NCBI RefSeq assembly: GCF_964199755.1
Contig: NC_133896.1
Location: 92,426,215 to 92,490,214, forward strand
Direction of reading: 5' to 3'
Origin: Larus michahellis
Lineage: Eukaryota; Chordata; Aves; Charadriiformes; Laridae
DNA length: 64,000 nt
Numbering within the stretch: position 1 is the first letter of the stretch; the number at the start of each line of letters is the position of its first letter. A program made the translations under genes and the position numbers. Of this stretch, positions 29,561-41,890 are shown in pieces. The notes under the pieces are model-generated. The model did no database searches. It was given only the letters and a program-made list of their open reading frames with translations, and was not told where the DNA came from.

Positions 29561-32500
29561 ATGGAAGACTAACAGAGACGATAACTGCTGTCCACAATAC
29601 ATCAAGCAGTTGATCATCCTGGGAGAGAAAAAAAGCTGTTTTTCCTGGAGGACAAACCTGTAAAAAAAACCCTCACACAAATGGATACACGCAATATCTG
29701 AATAATTTCTGACAACGAGGTCCTAGAAGTAGAAAACATGTTGATCTGCTGAAGAAAAGGATGATGATGTATGCTTGCCTGCAATTTCAGGTACCTGCAG
29801 CAAGGATATAGGAGGTCCCTTCCTGTCCTACCTTCCAGAACTCCCATGGGAGCTCTATATCTAGGGCTGAATTTACAAAAGCCCTTTTCTTTGTGCTGTT
29901 ACCTGTTTCTAGTGCAGGGCAGATGTAAAATGCCATTGGATCAGAAAAAAAAAAGCCTTTCTTGCCTACATGGATGGGAGTACTTGGTTCACATTTGCTA
30001 TGTAGTTGAGTAAGGATGATTAGAAAATCATCCCCTGCTATTAAGTTTTCTGACATGGTTATCTGCTTAGCCTTCACCATTGGATTTGCTATGGCTGAAT
30101 CAGAAACACACTGCAATTGTTGAAGCACGGTGCCGTCAACATAGGACACCAGTCTCTTCTATGTAAAAGATTTGTTATTGAATAAGGAACAAGGAATATG
30201 ATACTAAAATAGAAGAGTGGTACAGTCCACAAATAGAGTCATTTGTGCAATGATTCTTACACAACAAAATAAGTAAAGATCATCAGTACCCTCAGAGAGA
30301 GAATCTCTGAAGATACCATCTGTTGCATCCACTTATATTGTCTTGCCTGTATTTGTATATGCAGATTGCTGTCATCAGCTCATGTTGTCCTTTATTTGGG
30401 TACGCAGCCCATTATTACTTGAGGTGCTTTATGTCTGTGGCTTATTTCTATACTAATTAATGTTTATATCAAGGGATTTCCCTGACAGTTCTCTGGCATT
30501 TTAGCGAGTATACTCTTAGATTTGCACTGATACATAGTTATGCATTTTATACACTTTAACCAGGCAAATAATATCAAAGAATCCATATGTGATTGCTGTT
30601 ATTATGCTCAAAGTGTACAACCAGTGTTACTTGGGCAACTATGTATATCAAACTAAAATCTATAGCCTGCTAAAACACTATGCCAAGCTTCTGTAAACTT
30701 AGACACTGTATTCCTACTTGTGTCACAGCAAGGTTAGTTTTCAGGTTCTCTTTAGGTATTTTTCAGCTGGAGTGGAAATTTTCCGCAGGAAAAGAATGCC
30801 CCAAATCTTTGCATACCCAGCAGTCACCAACTTGTGGGATTAATTGCTTTCCTGTGAAGCAGACTTTGTGGAGTTCAGCGACAACAGGGAAAAATTCACT
30901 GCCACATCCAGGAGACATTCTTACACTGATTTTTTTATTGGCTTAAATAATACATAAATGCTGCTTTTCCAGGTGTGTGGTCTAAGTAAACCTTTCGATG
31001 TACTGCCTCTGATTTCCTCCAGTTCCTGCTCATGCTATTTCTTAATAGAGCAGAAGTCCATGGGGAAAACACATCAGCCCCTTCACGGAGCACAGTGTGT
31101 AGCCCTGGAGGTGTTCCCTCTGAACAGGTTATGTTCAGTGCCAGATGCTTGTTAGCTGCATCAGAAAGATGCTCTGCCTGCGTCCATATCTCACCCTTGC
31201 ACTAGAAATTTCTCTGCCAGCTTGAGCAGTCGGAAAAGGGCACCGATGCGGCTGGCTGCACTCTGGTGCTGGTACCACCTTGCTCACCTCTCTGCTTGCT
31301 GCTGTATTCTGTGTTTGAGGCATATCCTGGCTAGTCAGCCCAAAATTTGAAAGTTATGATTCAATTTCAATAGTATGAGACGAACTTCCAAAATGGTGAC
31401 ATTTGAACATGAGGTTCAAATGTCAGACGCTCATTGTCTGCCTCCCAAACGCTGAACGTCCTTTGCCCACCTCTGTGTGTGCGCAACAGCAGATGCAGCT
31501 GACTCACCAGGATGTGCAAAGTCCCCCGCTTCAGCAGCCAACAGGGCTCAGCAGACCCAGCCACGCGCAGGGGACGCAGGAACCTGCCCTGAAACGGTCG
31601 GGAAATCAACACAAAGGCTGGTGGGAGTTTGTCATCTGGAACATGAATCGTGACTGTGAGGAGCCTTCTCCCTGGAGAGGAGCACACACGCCTGACGGGG
31701 AGGGTCTGGTAACCTCTGCGGACACCATGGGATTTCAACTGGCTCCTGTTGAGAAAAGGCGATAGTTTAGTTTTTAGCTGTTTTCAAAAACTCTGAGTCA
31801 GGCTGCAAGAATTACGAGGTTGCTACTAGATAATAAGTTTGAGGATCTTTTTCCATGTCTTCAGGGTGTTTTTTTTTTTTATCTTGAGCCTTTGGGTCAC
31901 TTGGGTCACTCATAGTTTAATATTTCCAAGCCCTTCCCTTCCGAATTCTTCCAGAATGATGAAAGACACCCTTAAAAAGAAAAGAAAAAGAAAATTTGGC
32001 GTATCTCCCAACTTGGCAGAGGTTCCAGCACTTTATACCAGCACCATAAAATAATCAAGAGCGGGCACTGCTACATTAAGCTCACGCTGAGCACTGCTAC
32101 AAATGCTGAAGTAAGGGCAACTTGCTTTTTGGAAAGCAAATGTTTTTAAACTTACATCTGATACAGAAAAGGATCTTCATTCCCCAGACATAGCAGGCAA
32201 TTTCTCCTTCAAACACAGACAATTGGCACCATCCTGGTTCTAGTGAAACAGCTCACAGTACCCAAGTACAAAACGCAAAACACTGAATAATGCAACATCC
32301 AAGTAAAATGCTCTGTGATATAAATGTGAGCCCCACAGTTACTTTTGGGTTCTTTCACTGATCTTTATACACGTGGGTTTATTTTTCCACTTTGAGGTAA
32401 AGAATGAACAGGTTTCATACACCCAGCCTTAAATCCATCACCTGTACTTCTTCCACCGCTCGCTGCAGAAGTGCTGGAGGGAGAAGGGGAGTTTTTTTAA

Positions 32501-34974
32501 ACCCTGTACTACGTATCTGTCTGTAAAGAGAGGCCTAGGCAGACTTCCAGTGTATTAACCAATTTGTCCTTAGGCAGGAATGGAAAGCTCGACAGTGGGA
32601 CTCTGGGTTTGGGAGCTTCTTCCGGACGCTATCTACGTTGTGCTCTGGTTGTTCTGTTGTCACAGCTAAACATGGCATCACTCCCACTTGCACAGGCTTT
32701 AAATAGATGCATCAAGCCGTTCCCTTGAAGCTGCATTGTGAAATTTTGACATGTTAGAGGGGTTGCAAAGCACCCAAGCATGTTAGCAGGGGAGGAGGTG
32801 AGGGGAATACTTGCATGAATACTGGACAAGATATATCAGAGACTTAATCCTTTGCTCTGTTTGTCTGAATCTACCGTACCCAGTAGTAGGCAGCCTGCAC
32901 CAGCAACCTTGCACGCTGTTACTTGTGATAAAATTGCAGAAACTCAGCAGTCAGAATATTAAATTGGACTTCACAGAGCAAGCGAGGGGAAACTATCGCT
33001 AAAGATACCATCTTGTGGTAGCAAGAGGCACAGACTAACGGAGGAAGCAGGTTTAAACCATGTGAAGCAAGCGTCAATCCTGTTGGAGAGCTGATCATAA
33101 ACTCCTTCCTTTCCAAGCAAAGGATGCCGCTGAGGGGTAAGTAAGCTCAGATCTCACTCTGCCAGGAGTGTCCTATTCCAGGAGCTGCAAGGAGGGAACA
33201 CGCAGGAAAAAGCACAGGTTTATACTGCACTCACCCCACCCAGTGGTCGATCCGTGATGTTCCCCGTCCAAAACACCTTCCCCTGTGAAAAGGTGATGAG
33301 ATCAAAATGCGGACCTGGTCCTTACACTGGGATGTCACCTGTATCTGCCCGGTGGCCACTTTCCAGCTGCCTTTCCATTATGGCTTTGCCCTCGGCACCT
33401 CCGCCAAGCAGCAGCCTGGGCCCTGGTGTCCACCACACATTTCAGAGCACAAGCGCGTCTGCCCGCTCCCGGCTGTTCCCACAGCCTAAGTCCAAGCACA
33501 GGGACACTGATGGTACAGCCGGGTGGAGGAGATGCCAGCTCTCGTCCGTGTTCTGCAGTGGGACCTGGTCAATTTGCAGTCTATCGCAGTGCAAGTTACA
33601 AGAACTAACCCACTGTGACATTTTCTCTTTTGCCTTCCCTCATTTATAGCAACACTGTGAACAGAGAGTAGAAGGTAAATGAGACCATTGTAAAAGTAAC
33701 TACTTTCTCGCTGTAAATATGTAATTAGCAAATTTAAGAGGGCTGAGGAAAAGTCCCCAGAAGCAAGAAAACTTGAACACTAAAAAACGGCTGCCTCAAC
33801 TGCTTCTTATAGGCAAAACCTACTGTGCCGTGCTCAGCATCGAACATTTTTCATGTCTCTATTACTCCTTGCGGCTGGCCAGAAAGAGCACATTGCTCTA
33901 GCAATACCTGTGTGCCAGAGTTTATTTCAAGAGCCTCAGAGACAAGAGACATCAATTGCAAGATGGACCAAAAGAAGCCTGCCGTGAGAGTGACTGTCTT
34001 GAACACTGAACACAGTGGTGGGTATGTGGTGTTCCTTATGTCATCAGCATTTAGAAGTAAAGTGTGTAGAAAGCCCAAGTACACGTAAAAATCCAGTGTG
34101 CTTTTGGTCTAGATTAATTAAAAAGCTTACGTACCTAAATTTGCGTGTGGGATTATCAGAAATATGTGTATCTAGCTCCTGATGAAATCACTGCATTGAA
34201 AAATTTGAGATACAAGAATATTTGTAAAAGAGAATTGCATGTAATGAGAAACCGAAGATGCTCCATTCGTGTAATTTTTTACAAAAAAGTATGAAGGGAT
34301 GAGGCGATCACAGAGTATATAAGACCCTGACGAATCCAGACTGAAAAATAAAGTATAAATTTTTAACAATGAAAAGGCTTAATCACCAAGCAAAATGGTA
34401 CATTCTTCTTCCCTTGACACCTATGGATGAGGTCTGGGTGCTTTTCTGTATTACATATTTCAGTCAGGCCCAAGTTATTAGGCTCACTGGACACAAGGGG
34501 GTGAAAGTCTACGGACTACATTATTCAGGCAGTAAGAATAGATCATGCAATTGTCCCTTTTAGCCTTGAGAACTATTGCAATAATTTTAAAAAGGCTTGG
34601 ATGGCTTTCTGAAGAGCACCACTTGGTAATTAATCTGAGGAGAGAGTGCTACAGCATCACTTTGAAAAAAGGATCTTCAAACCAGGCTGAGCCTTATTGA
34701 AGGAGAAAATACTTGAGAAGGAATACGGGTGAGACGCTGTGTTTGGAGTGTAATAGCTGGTTAACAAACTAGGCAAACTCTCCTGTGTACTGACACCTTA
34801 AAACCCTTTAATCATGTTGTCTTTTACTAAAGAAATACCTATGAAATCTCACAAAAGGCAGATGTATTATAGCTATTCAGTATTAGATAGTAAAGATTCT
34901 TTTGGACTGAAAGAACTTAATGAAGAAATGCCTCTCTGCACCTTTTTTGTCTGTGGTGTAGGCAAGTGGTCTGT

Positions 34975-36012
34975 GCGATGTGTGGGGAACTGGCTGACGG
35001 GCTGCCCCCAGAGCAGGGTGGTAAATAACTTCTTTTCAAACTGGCAACCTGTCACAAGTGCGGTCCCCCAGGGATCAATACTGGGCCCAGTGCTGTTTAA
35101 TACCTTCATAAGTGGTCTGGATGATGGGATCAAGTGTAAAGTTTGCTGATGACACTAAACTGAGTGGAGAAGTGGACACTTTGGATGGGAGAGCCACCCT
35201 GCAGGAAGACCTGGATGGGCTGGAAGAGTGGGTTAACAAGAACCTTATGAAGTTCAACAAGGACAATTGTAAGATCTTGCACCTGGGAGAAAGTAATCCA
35301 GGAGTGCAGCACAGACTAGGATCTACCTAGCTGGGGAGCAACTCTGTGGAAAGGGAATGAGGGTCCTGGTGGACAAACAGCTCAATATGAGTGAACAGTG
35401 TGCTGCAGCGGCAAAGCAAGCCAATAGGATGCTGGGTTGCATTAACAAGGGCATCATCAGCAGAGATAAAGAAGTCATCCCATTCTACTGAGCGCTTGTC
35501 AGACCACACTTGGAATACTGTGTGTGGTTTTGGTCCCCACTATAGAAAAAAGATGTGGACAGGCTAGAGAGGGTCCAGAGAAAGGCCACCAAGATGATCC
35601 AAAGACTGGGAAGCCTGCCGTATGAGGGAAGGCTGAGAGGACTGGGTATGTTCAGCCTTGAGAAAAGAAGGCTTAGGGGAGACCTTATCACCACATTCCA
35701 GTGTTTAAAGGGTGGCTACAAAGAATAGGAAGACTCCCTTTTTACAAGGAGTCACATGGAAAAAAGGAGGGGTAATGGCTACAAGTTACTTCTGCGGAGA
35801 TTCCGATTGAACACAAGAAGAAAAATTTTCACAGTGAGAACAATCGGCCACTGGAATAATCTCCCCAGGCAAGTGGTGGATTCCCCAACATTGGACACTT
35901 TTAAGATTCAGCTGGACGGGGTGCTGGGCCATCTTCTCTAGACCATGATTTTGCCAAGAAAGGTTGGACCAGACGGTCGCCGAGGCCCCTTCCAACCCAG
36001 TATTCTATGACC
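34975..36012 (+). mobile_element. CR1 LINE, 3' part of ORF2, inactivated
   Basis: Plus-orientation retrotransposon copy. Frames in order: [34 protein letters not shown] (RT palm), [12 protein letters not shown] (catalytic ADD motif), DLDGLEEWVNKNLMKFNKDN, then, after several stops and shifts, NLPRQVVDSPTLDTFKIQLD. The 3' end reads 'ccttccaacccagtattctatga', a CR1 tail. A deletion between GIKCK and FADD shifts the frame inside the reverse transcriptase, and further stops follow, so the copy cannot move on its own. It is 5'-truncated before the endonuclease region. Confidence 0.93.
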
Positions 36013-37599
36013 GATGTTTCTTTATTTTTAGTTACTGTTCTTTTCCCTTTCTTAGATTGGTCCTCAATTACTTAATATTCAGTGCTTGCTGCTGGCACCG
36101 GAGAGGCACGTTTTATTTAAGAAATGTAAGAAGTTTGGTTATCTGAATGAGGAACTTCTAAAAATTACAAGCATTGGTATGAGAAAGAAATCCATGGCAC
36201 AGCCGGACATGAATTCCGGTTATCCAGTGGTTTTTGAACTTAGATGGAGTTGCAGATGGAGAGCTTTAAAGAGGGAGAAGAGCATTACATGGGACTACAG
36301 GGGTCACGACAAGAACTGGTGAAATGAAAATGTCTTTTGAAATGCAGTTTTGATTTAAAGATCATAATTGAGAAAGTTAACATTTATTTCGTGATTTTTG
36401 TCATTTAGTCTGTATTAATTCGTTTAACATCATAGTGTAAAATCACCACTTGTAAATCAAACTTCATCCAATAATAAATAAAAACTTTTATCGTTATTGG
36501 AAATCTTCAGTGCACTCAAAATACTGACGTCACGCTTGTCTGACAATATGGATTCTTCATAAAAACATGCTCATTGGCATTTACTACCCAACTGTCCTCC
36601 ATTGACCGTATCCTACACCAACAATACCGATGCTAAGCATGTATTTCCAGTATTGACATGATAGGCACTCTTGTTTTGTTCCTCAGGAGCTTCTTCAGTA
36701 TTCTTGAATTTATTAAAAAATTCATTAAAAGCTTAGAGTTCCCGGTCCATTTTAGCAAGCAAAAATCTGTTCCTCTCTGGCAACAAAATATTTAATAGCA
36801 AAAGGTGGTCTTTAAACTTAGCTTTTGTACCTGCTGGAACCAGAAGGCATTAATTTGTCTGTAGCATGGAAGTATCACTGACGTGTCTTTGCTACTTGCC
36901 CATTTTCTGCATGTTTAAAGAGTAAATAAAAACCTTTCCAGCAAAGAAGCCTTAAGATTTTTTTCTTTTCCAGTGTGTACACAGAAGTAAAATTCTTCTT
37001 ACCGACTGTGATCCTGTCAACAGTGGAGTTTCATTGATAACCAATAGTTTGCTTTACTGATTGCCAACAAACTAATTAAATTAGATGAATGGTACTAGTC
37101 AGCTAACTTAAAAAATAATAAGGCTCTTGCTGATCGAGCACATTTTGTAGCCACTTTGCTAACCTCCGAAACATAAAAGCGTATAAACAAGTTACTGCGA
37201 AGTAGACTCGCAGCAATTTAACTGCTTTGCAGTAAGCGTGCCTGTTCTTCCTATTGGTATCCCTTGAAATATCTTAATTGGCGTGTGTTTGTTAAGGGGC
37301 AACAAGAGGCACAGGCTCGCTCGGTGACTGCCAAGCAGCAGGGCAACGTGTTTGGGTACCCACCTCCTTGGGCTTTCAGGACTTCTTATTGCAGACACAC
37401 TGCTATTTTGGGCAGGTACCTGAAGCGAGAGACAGCAGAGATGCAAACCGGAGGGGAGGATGGCTGCCTGGGTCCATCCCTCCTCCTCACTTTCTGCCAG
37501 CCCTCCCTGCGCCCCAGCGCCAACAAACCCAAAGAAAGAATTAGAGATGTAAAAATCCCCATCGTGCAAAAGAATATGATTAAAATAAATAATGTAGGC

Positions 37600-38300
37600 C
37601 TTATTTTTCACCCCCTTTTCTGCTGCTGGGCAGGTTTCCCACCCGCAGTCGCTCCGGGAAGTGGGGTGCAGCTCCACAGGGAGGGGGGCTGCGAGAACCT
37701 CGGCACAGGGGGGGACCCCTTTCTACAAATTTAAGGATCTTCGCCACATTTTGGGTTTCGTCCTCATCCCGACATCTTTATTCACGATGGATGAGGAGGC
37801 AGCGCTGACCGGTGAGGCAGGGCAAGGTGGGTGGCTGCCAGTGGCAGCGGGCCACCCCCTCGGCCTGTGGCTGCCCCGCCGCTGGGGTGAGGGCGACCCC
37901 AGGCCCACTCGTGTGCCCTCAGGCCACCGCCAAGGCTGCACTCCTCACAGGACTGGGCCAGGTGGTGGCAGGAAGGGCTTCCCACCTCACACCTTCCCCC
38001 CATCCTGGCAGACGGTGGTGAGGGGAGACGGAGAGCTCCTAAGGGGGCCTCTCCTGCCCTGCTCCTGCCAGGGGGCAGCGGCCACCCTCCCCCTGCCTTG
38101 GCCTGAGGTCGGGGCTTCTCCCAAACACCTTCACCACCATGTTGGCCCAGAAGGCTGATGCCCCTTGGGCCTTTCTCCCACCCTGCTGCTGTGGGGCAGG
38201 TTTTTGCCTGCTGAGGTACCGAGGCGAAGGTTCCCTCCCACCCTGCCCTCCATCCCCTGGTGAGCATGGGGATCGCGTCTGCCATGGAGGGGGGACGCTC
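37600..38300. other. GC-rich block upstream of the zinc-finger relic
   Basis: Local GC is much higher than in the flanks, with clustered CpGs and long frames in all directions that result from the lack of A/T-rich stops. It lies 150-850 bases before the first recognisable zinc-finger exon and may be its former promoter and first exon region. A short segment at 37787 reads ATG with MDEEAALT followed by a donor-like G/gtgagg, but its phase does not match the next exon, so I do not call it an exon. Confidence 0.4.
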
Positions 38301-38442
38301 AGCTCAAATTTACTAGGCGGAGGGATGAGGGTCAGGGTAGTGTTCCTGCTAAAAGGCGATTCCCTGGGATAGCTTGTAGGGAGTGCTCCCTAGGGAGTGG
38401 TGGTGCAGGTGGTAATTGCTGCTGCTCTGCAGTCTCCTTCAG

Positions 38443-39658
38443 GGTCCATTCACGGGTGGTCTCCAGGTGGAAGGAGAGAAGGAGCTGTACGTGGCCATTT
38501 TCGAGGAGATCGCAGGAAGGAATCTCCCCACCGGCATCTCCAAAAGTGAGTAATACACCAAGTTAATTCAGTACCTCTGTAACATAAAGCCAGTAAAGTC
38601 ACTTCTGTGTTGAGTTTACAGCCAGGTGTCCAGGTCATTAGTCATCAGGGATTAACGATGGGAACAATCCTGAATCTGTGGAGGAAGAAGGGGTGTTGCC
38701 CTCCAAGTCCAACCTTAAAGTAGGTGTTAGTAAAGGCTCACAGTCTTTAAGACCCTTTCCTTATCTTGCTTTCTTGCTGAGCATTCATGTTGGCTTGTCT
38801 TTCATTAAGATGATGAGGCCAATAGTGGGAATGAAGATGACAGTCCCCTGGCAGATGATCCTGAGAACACGAAACAGTGTGAGACGTTACTAGAGGCATT
38901 TGAAGATAATGCTTTCCAGAGATATAACAAGACAGAGGCCTATGAGAGTCAGTATGTATCAGAAATGCATCAGAGGGACCTCCTTGGGGAGAGACAGGAT
39001 GACAACATTAATTTAGAAAAGGCCCTTGAGGGCCACAGCACCCTTCTCCACCCAGAAGATGCTACAGGAGACCATCACTCTGGATACAGTGAGTGTGAGG
39101 AAATCATCAGTGAGACATCGAATCTTCAGCAGCATGAGGCATCCCAGATGGAGAAACCTCACAAATGTCCCAAATGTAACAAGGGCTTCAGGTGGTGCTC
39201 TGATTTAATTAAACACCAGAGAACCCACACAGGTGAGAAGCCCTTCAAATGCAGTGACACTGGGGAAAACTTCAGGGTGAGCTCCCACCTTATCTCCCAC
39301 AGAAGAATGCACACAGGAGAAAGGCCCTACCCTTGTCTTGAATGTAGGAAAAGCTTCAGCTGAAACTCTCATCTTAGAAATCACCAGAGAGTCTACGCTG
39401 GTGAGAAGCCCTTTGAATGCATGCAGTGTGGAAAAGGCTTTGGTGATTTCTCAGTGCTCACCCAGCACCAGCAAACCCACACAGGTGAAAAGCCCTATGT
39501 GTGTTCCCAATGTGGGAAGTGCTTCAAACAGAGCGCTCATGCCAACAGACACCAGCAAGTCCACACAGGATAAAAACCCTTTATGTGTTCTGAGTATGGG
39601 AACTGCTTCCAAAACAAGAACTCACCTCAAGCAGCACTATAAACTTCATCTGCAATAG
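38443..39658 (+). pseudogene. C2H2 zinc-finger gene relic (candidate ZNF697 counterpart)
   Basis: Two exons are visible. The first (38443-38545, ctccttcag/GG to AAAA/gtgagt) encodes GPFTGGLQVEGEKELYVAIF and continues to TGISK. The second starts at 38810 after ttcattaag, and the frames join exactly (Asn). An acidic linker ([17 protein letters not shown]) leads to fingers joined by TGEKP-type linkers. Finger 1 (HKCPKC...[10 protein letters not shown]) is intact. Finger 2 has CSDT instead of CxxC. Finger 3 carries TGA (39361-39363), and its second zinc histidine is Tyr. Fingers 4 and 5 are intact. The linker after finger 5 has TAA (39571-39573) where GAA is expected. Finger 6 has Cys to Tyr and a frameshift before a recognisable HLKQH end. 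A first exon was not found. Position and orientation relative to HSD3B fit ZNF697, but I cannot confirm the parent. A shortened protein ending at 39363 remains possible. Confidence 0.85.
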
Positions 39659-40619
39659 ACAGCAGGCCAGCATTTCCTTTGGGTCTGTGGGCATTGGTGC
39701 CTTGCCTTAAAAAAAAATGAATTCAATTATAAATTTTATGGTGTGATTTAAAGAAGGGAGAAATCACCAACGGGAGGAGAGGGTCTCTGTCACAGTACAG
39801 AGGTGGGAGTGGGGTGGCAAGGTGGGGGGTAGAAGTGAGAATAAGCTTCCCATCAGCAAGAGCGGCTTCTTCTGGGGATTGAAGGAAGGGATGCGGTAAC
39901 AAGAAATAGGGAGGAAGTTCAGCAAAGGAGGAATTTGGTGCTTAGAAATCTGATTGTCAGGAGCATGGCCCTTGGAGAGATGGAAGCATCCCACTGTCTT
40001 ACTGAGAAAGCAAAAATGACAAAGCAGGCTCTGGCAATGGGAGCCCTCATTTGGGAAATGAGTCACTTAATGAACTGCGGAGGAAAAGTTGTTCTTTATT
40101 CCCTCTGGCAGCGTCTGTAGGTATTTTAGGAGCCCTGTTAAACCTGGGCAAAGATATCCCAGTTTTCTGGTACATGTTGTAATATTCTAGCTCTTTGATC
40201 TGTTAAGTGCCTTCCCCTATTAAGTAGCATCTCTGCTTCTGCTGTTCTCCCCCTTCCTTTCCTGCTCTATTTCTGTGTACCCAGACTGTCCTTCCTACTA
40301 CTTCAGTGACAGAGCAGCTATGACTGTGCCCATCATGGGTCTCACTGGACATTAGGATGAAATCTCACTAGCCTAGAAAAATAATGGGTGTTACTATTTG
40401 TTGAACACCTTTTTGCCTTTCTGAGTGGGGTTTGATAACTGCTTTCAGCAGTATTTTGTCTTACGCATCCCAAGAGCTTTATTCAGCCCTGGAGGGAACT
40501 GAGATAACTGTGTATATGTAGATATATGGAGCTGATTTGTAGCTTTACTAGCAGCACTCAAAGGGCTGTGAATTTTACATACTTGGTAGTCTTTTGGAGG
40601 CTTATGGCCAGCTGAGAGC

Positions 40620-40900
40620 CTTCTGCCTAGGAGCAGAGTGCCAGTGGGCAACTGGAAGGGAGTAGAGTATGAATGGTGGTGAGTGGAGGGCAATATTCTG
40701 CAAACGGGGCCCAGACAGAAGTGGAAATAGAACTGGAGGGAATTGGAGGGGAACAGAGTATGCACAGAGGGTAATGGAAAGGAACCATCTGGTGAGAAAA
40801 AAGCCAACAATGCAGGAGACTGGAGGGGAAAAGAATGTGAATGGTGAGGCTCAAGGGGAAGAAGGCATGAACGCAGGAGCTGTAGCTAAACAGATTTTCA
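40620..40900. repeat. Degenerate purine-rich minisatellite, block 1
   Basis: Loose repetition of units of the type 'ggaggggaacagagtatg' and 'actggaggggaaaagaatgtg', with cacaga spacers. Unit length is irregular. Related units reappear about one kilobase downstream. Confidence 0.55.
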
Positions 40901-41599
40901 CCAGAGAGGTCTAGACATAATGAGAACGTGAAGACCCAGGCCTGCTCCCTTTCCTGTGCATCATGTCTCTAACCACAAGAGGCCTTGTCTGCCCTCAGCC
41001 AGTTTTGCGGATCCTTGTACCTAACCTTCCACAGAAGTTCACTAGCTGCAAACTTCTCGGTTCTCCACAGCCAGACAAATGTCACGCCTGAGCTTCTGAG
41101 GTCTCAGCTGTCTCCTGCTCTTCCTGCCCTCTAGACATCTGGCTTTTGCTCTCTCCATTGGCCAGCCTATGGCCCCAGAGCCCAGGGTAACTGGCATAAC
41201 AAAGCTTTTTGGGATGGATCACACTGAGGCACCCTTCTCCCTGGCTGCTGCCTCCCTCCTCACCTCTGTTCAAAGAGTGGGGAGATCCTGGACACCTGCA
41301 TTCCTGAAGCCCAAGGAGAGGAGTAGGGTATAAGGATTAGAGCAGGGGTGCAATATCCTGGAAGTTTGAGTTCTGGTAGTGTTAAGGCAGGGACACCAAG
41401 GTGCTTGCTCAGAGAGAAAATGAGGGGGTTGGACACCTGGGTACCCAGGGAAGGCAGCTGGGCCTTGGTGATATAGTGACCCCCACTCTTCTGTGGTCTT
41501 GGTTTCCCTCCGTCCCTGAGCTGTCCCAGGTTTTTTGGACAGCAAGACACGGGGTAGCCTAGGACAGCCACAAGGTGCACAGCCCATCTTCCTCGACCG

Positions 41600-41890
41600 G
41601 TGGTGAAAGATGCAGGAACTGAGGGGACTGGCGGGGAACTCAGCTGGAGGGGAGTGGAGTGGAAAAGAGCACATATGGAGGGGTCTATAGGGGAACATAG
41701 TGAGAACAGAGGGGGACACAAGGGGTAAGAGCGCAAACACAAGTACTGTAAGGCCAATGGAGCATGCACAGAGGGGACTGAAGGGGAATAGAGGGCAAAG
41801 GAACACGAGGGGAGAGGAACAGCTGGAGCTGGAGCTCAATCTGGAAATGAACAGAGCACGTATGGAGGGGTCTGGAGGTGCAATTATTAG
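41600..41890. repeat. Degenerate purine-rich minisatellite, block 2
   Basis: Repeated units such as 'agcacatatggaggggtct' (41668-41686) and 'agcacgtatggaggggtct' (41855-41873), which differ at one base, sit among 'ctgaaggggaatagagg'-type units. The same vocabulary is used in block 1, so both probably derive from one expanded array. Confidence 0.6.

Larger units (their letters stand above)
25999..38442. other. Intergenic region between MAN1A2 and the zinc-finger relic
   Basis: No gene recognised. Contents: unique sequence with chance frames (26.0-29.0 kb), ancient CR1 fragments (29.04-29.24 and 29.37-29.56 kb), unassigned sequence (29.6-34.9 kb), a one-kilobase CR1 (34.975-36.012 kb), AT-rich sequence (36.0-37.2 kb) and a GC-rich block (37.6-38.3 kb). 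The genes that lie between MAN1A2 and HAO2 in human (such as TENT5C, WDR3, TBX15, WARS2) were not seen. Confidence 0.7.

Noticed and set aside
37192-38285. Several frames of 120-167 codons on both strands
   Set aside because: GC-rich sequence has few stop codons. The frames overlap on both strands and none shows a family motif.
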